Position numbers and translations under genes: made by a program. The notes under the pieces are model-generated. The model did no database searches and had not been told where the DNA came from. It was given only the letters and a program-made list of their open reading frames with translations. From Ruminococcus sp. (GTDB lineage Bacteria > Bacillota > Clostridia > Oscillospirales > Ruminococcaceae), in NCBI GenBank assembly GCA_029063695.1, contig JAIDNR010000156.1, forward strand, positions 1 to 11,829: DNA of 11,829 nt, in the 5' to 3' direction. Within the stretch, counting starts at the first letter, position 1. Each line of letters opens with the position of its first letter. Below, one piece after another: positions 9,670-11,829 of this stretch.

Positions 9670-10638
9670 CTGTTTGTAATTATAATGTTCCGCTTTCAAT
9701 GAACCGCTGTGCGTTTCTATTATAACACTGTCGCCGATTTCAAGAGAATGGTATATATCAGAGTTCACTTTTATGTCAATAAGTTCATTAGGGGTATTCC
9801 AGTCCTGCGTGTAAATATAGTAGGTCGTGTTTTTACCGCCTGAATAGTCCTTGTCCTCAATTACAAGTGTATAGTTTTTCGGCTCGCTGAAGTCAAGATT
9901 CTTATTTATTAATAAAAATCCCGATGATGCACACATTGACAATACTATGATTCCATAGATTATGCGTGTAAATACTTGATTTCCGTTATATATATGAATG
10001 GCATATATTATACTGAATATCACTGTAAATACGGCTGTAAACGCTATGAACGGTATTGTTATACGTACATTGTTTATTACCGCAAGCAATAAGAATGTAG
10101 GTGTTATCAGCAAAAACAGTACTGAACATTCGTATTTTGCTCCCTTTTCAAGCGAATATTCCTCCGTCGTCAGCATATAGTACAAGCCCACTCCTATACA
10201 TATCAGCCATATTATTGTCCAGATATATTTGTACCTGATTTCAAAAATAATCAGCATAAACATACACCAGCTTATTGTATTCGCCAGTTGCATCGGTACA
10301 GCTCGCTCTGTGTCGTGCTTTTTAAGATAGTCCGCAAAAAGAAATCTGTCGGGATACCAACGGAATATTAAACTCCTGATTCCGCTCTGGTCTAACAGCA
10401 ATGTAAGTATTACTGCACTTGCAATGAAAAATATTAACAAAAGTTTTTCGTTGAATATTGCTGATAATATTAATATTACAGAGAATAATATTATTCCTAA
10501 TGTTATTGCAATTGCATCTCTGATATTACGCTTTTTTTCAAGTTTCTGACGCTTTTTGCGTTCCTTCGCAAGCTGTCGGCGACGTTCTTTTTCTTCAGCA
10601 GAAATTGGCTTCCTGCGTTTATGCTTTCTCCTACTCAT
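9652..10638 (-). CDS. Multi-pass membrane protein with basic N-terminus, unknown function
   Basis: A 328-residue protein that I cannot assign to a family. The first 40 residues are extremely basic and helical (RRKHKRRK, EEKERRRQLAKERKKRQKLEKKR), probably a cytoplasmic coiled segment. About seven membrane helices follow (42-61, 66-83, 118-133, 137-156, 171-188, 192-214, 224-244). The C-terminal 85 residues form a soluble beta-rich domain (YTLVIEDKDYSGGKNTTYYI, IGDSVIIETHSGSL). With seven helices and a cytoplasmic N-terminus, this tail should face outside. The start codon overlaps the stop of the protease gene by four bases (ATGA) with no clear ribosome binding site, so translation is probably coupled. 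It may be a partner or substrate of that protease; this is inference. Confidence 0.8.
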   Translation of the reverse strand: MSRRKHKRRKPISAEEKERRRQLAKERKKRQKLEKKRNIRDAIAITLGIILFSVILILSAIFNEKLLLIFFIASAVILTLLLDQSGIRSLIFRWYPDRFLFADYLKKHDTERAVPMQLANTISWCMFMLIIFEIRYKYIWTIIWLICIGVGLYYMLTTEEYSLEKGAKYECSVLFLLITPTFLLLAVINNVRITIPFIAFTAVFTVIFSIIYAIHIYNGNQVFTRIIYGIIVLSMCASSGFLLINKNLDFSEPKNYTLVIEDKDYSGGKNTTYYIYTQDWNTPNELIDIKVNSDIYHSLEIGDSVIIETHSGSLKAEHYNYKQKAPVQ

Positions 10639-11675
10639 GATTCCAGTTTACTTATCTGCATAATTGCAAGAATTATGTTGAGTCCCACGAATACCCAGAA
10701 AAGTATATTGGTGAACGTCCAGCTGTAATACTTCTTGTCCGTGACATAGTTTTCTTTGATATATGCAGCCGCCTGCTTTCTTTTTACTATAAGAACTATG
10801 ATTCCTGCAATGAAAAGTCCGATAAGCGTTCCCCAGTCAAGTATGTTCGATACTTCGTCGGAAAGCCGCTTACTGATGAATACCATTATATCACCGAAAA
10901 CAAAGTTATTTGCAATGTGCAGGAGCATTGACCATATTATGCCGTATTCCATTGCCGCATAGCCGAATACCATTCCTGCAAAGAATGCGTAGATTGACTG
11001 CGTGGGATTTGCGTGCATTATTCCGAAAAGAAGTGATGATATTACAAGTGCATAGCCTTTGCCTGCTCCAGTTCTTTCAAGTGAACGCATTGTGTAGCCT
11101 CTGTAGATAAATTCTTCGGCGAACGGTCCTATGAAGCCTGCATAGAGCATCATCGATATTGTTGTGCTTCCTGCCTGTGATGATTCTATTGCCGCCTTTG
11201 CGGATAATCCCAGCTGATTAAGCACCGCTTCAACAAATATATCAAAAATACTTATGGGAAACTGTATGCACATTAATACACATACAAGCATGATGAACTT
11301 TGATACAGTCATTTTCTGAGAATGTGCCGTGAAAATCTCTTTCGGCTTGATACGCCTGAAAAAAAACAGTATCATTACCGCACAGCCGACGAGAACGGCT
11401 ATACTCATGCCCATATCCGTTTCTGAATATTCCGCTATGAACTGTTCAATGTCAAGCTCTTCATTTTTTACTGCGGCGATAATTATTTCTATTATCTCTG
11501 CTGCAAACATAATGCCGATTACAATGATGTACATGACCGCACTGTATATCAGAAGTCCGCCCGACATAAAGCTGATTTTGTTCTTAAAAAGCTTTTTTTC
11601 AGGTATCGGCGGCTGAACAGGCGGCGAATAGTACGTCTGCTGTATGTTCTGTTGGTTGAAGTTTTCGTTTTCCAT
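10635..11675 (-). CDS. CPBP-family intramembrane glutamic endopeptidase (CAAX/Abi type)
   Basis: A 346-residue polytopic membrane protein. The N-terminus (1-30) is rich in Asn, Gln and Pro and probably cytoplasmic. About eight membrane segments follow. All three CPBP motifs are intact: EEFIYRG with E187, E188 and R192; FGIMHAN with H221; and LLHIANN with H253 and N257. In Rce1-like enzymes these residues form the active site. Bacterial members have roles in bacteriocin self-immunity, peptide processing or membrane protein control; the substrate here is unknown. AAAGGGG lies 11 bases before the start, and a consensus promoter at 11716-11744 drives it together with the overlapping downstream gene. 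No bacteriocin precursor is seen in the window. Confidence 0.9.
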   Translation of the reverse strand: MENENFNQQNIQQTYYSPPVQPPIPEKKLFKNKISFMSGGLLIYSAVMYIIVIGIMFAAEIIEIIIAAVKNEELDIEQFIAEYSETDMGMSIAVLVGCAVMILFFFRRIKPKEIFTAHSQKMTVSKFIMLVCVLMCIQFPISIFDIFVEAVLNQLGLSAKAAIESSQAGSTTISMMLYAGFIGPFAEEFIYRGYTMRSLERTGAGKGYALVISSLLFGIMHANPTQSIYAFFAGMVFGYAAMEYGIIWSMLLHIANNFVFGDIMVFISKRLSDEVSNILDWGTLIGLFIAGIIVLIVKRKQAAAYIKENYVTDKKYYSWTFTNILFWVFVGLNIILAIMQISKLES

Positions 11676-11715
11676 AGTTTAAAAATCCCCTTTATGTATA
11701 TATTTTACAATTAAT

Positions 11716-11744
11716 ATTGTATCACAGTTTCTGTATTGTGTCAA
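11716..11744 (-). promoter_or_regulatory. Promoter of the CPBP protease operon
   Basis: On the minus strand TTGACA (11744-11739) and TACAAT (11721-11716) have a 17-bp spacer. Transcription would begin near 11709, about 35 bases before the start codon. Confidence 0.87.
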
Positions 11745-11760
11745 TGATAATATAATTTTG

Positions 11761-11789
11761 TTGACTTATAAATATTAATGTGTTATAAT
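11761..11789 (+). promoter_or_regulatory. Forward promoter for a gene beyond the right edge
   Basis: TTGACT (11761-11766) and TATAAT (11784-11789) have a 17-bp spacer. A GGAG at 11817-11820 looks like a ribosome binding site for a start codon just outside the window. It is divergent from the protease promoter, 16 bp away. Confidence 0.8.
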
Positions 11790-11829
11790 TATTCAGTAAT
11801 ATAAATCGGAATTTATGGAGATATAATAA

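Overview
The window looks like chromosomal DNA of a low-GC, Gram-positive anaerobe, most likely an Oscillospiraceae/Ruminococcus-type Clostridia. The reasons are AT-rich intergenic DNA, strong AAGGAGG-type ribosome binding sites, sigma-A promoters with 17-bp spacers, and Firmicutes gene neighbourhoods (ylxM-ffh, rpsP-khpA, a VanR/VanY-type operon). The genus is an inference.

Region 1 (1-1890): a guanylate-kinase-like P-loop protein and an SLC13/ArsB-superfamily permease, separated by a small hairpin terminator and closed by a strong terminator. Region 2 (1920-2180): tRNA-Met and tRNA-Glu on the minus strand, with their own promoter and terminator. Region 3 (2329-6425): an operon of an OmpR-type response regulator, a VanY-like M15B D,D-carboxypeptidase and a very large multi-pass histidine kinase with a tyrosine-rich extracellular domain. 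It is probably an envelope-sensing system that directs peptidoglycan trimming. No resistance ligase genes are present.

The most striking signal runs through regions 1-3: six 16-bp palindromes of the ParB-binding centromere type (four TGTTCCACGTGGAACA, one TGTTTCACGTGAAACA, one TGTTCCACGTGAAACA), plus two degenerate copies, all in the first 4.75 kb. They lie in the gaps between genes and inside the kinase gene. This is a dense parS cluster and suggests a chromosome-segregation loading zone close to the replication origin, although no parAB, dnaA or other origin genes are in view.

Region 4 (6431-6900): a small Xre-type regulator on the minus strand. Divergent from it is a transcription unit with no ORF: a consensus promoter carrying two inverted repeats, two further hairpins and an intrinsic terminator. 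It is a candidate small RNA of about 110 nt that I cannot assign to a family. Region 5 (6925-9669): an operon for protein targeting and translation: ylxM, ffh, a small two-helix membrane protein, rpsP and khpA. It ends in a terminator without the usual rimM-trmD-rplS continuation. Region 6 (9652-11744, minus strand): a CPBP-family membrane protease coupled by a 4-bp overlap to an unknown seven-helix membrane protein. A forward promoter at the right edge drives a gene outside the window.
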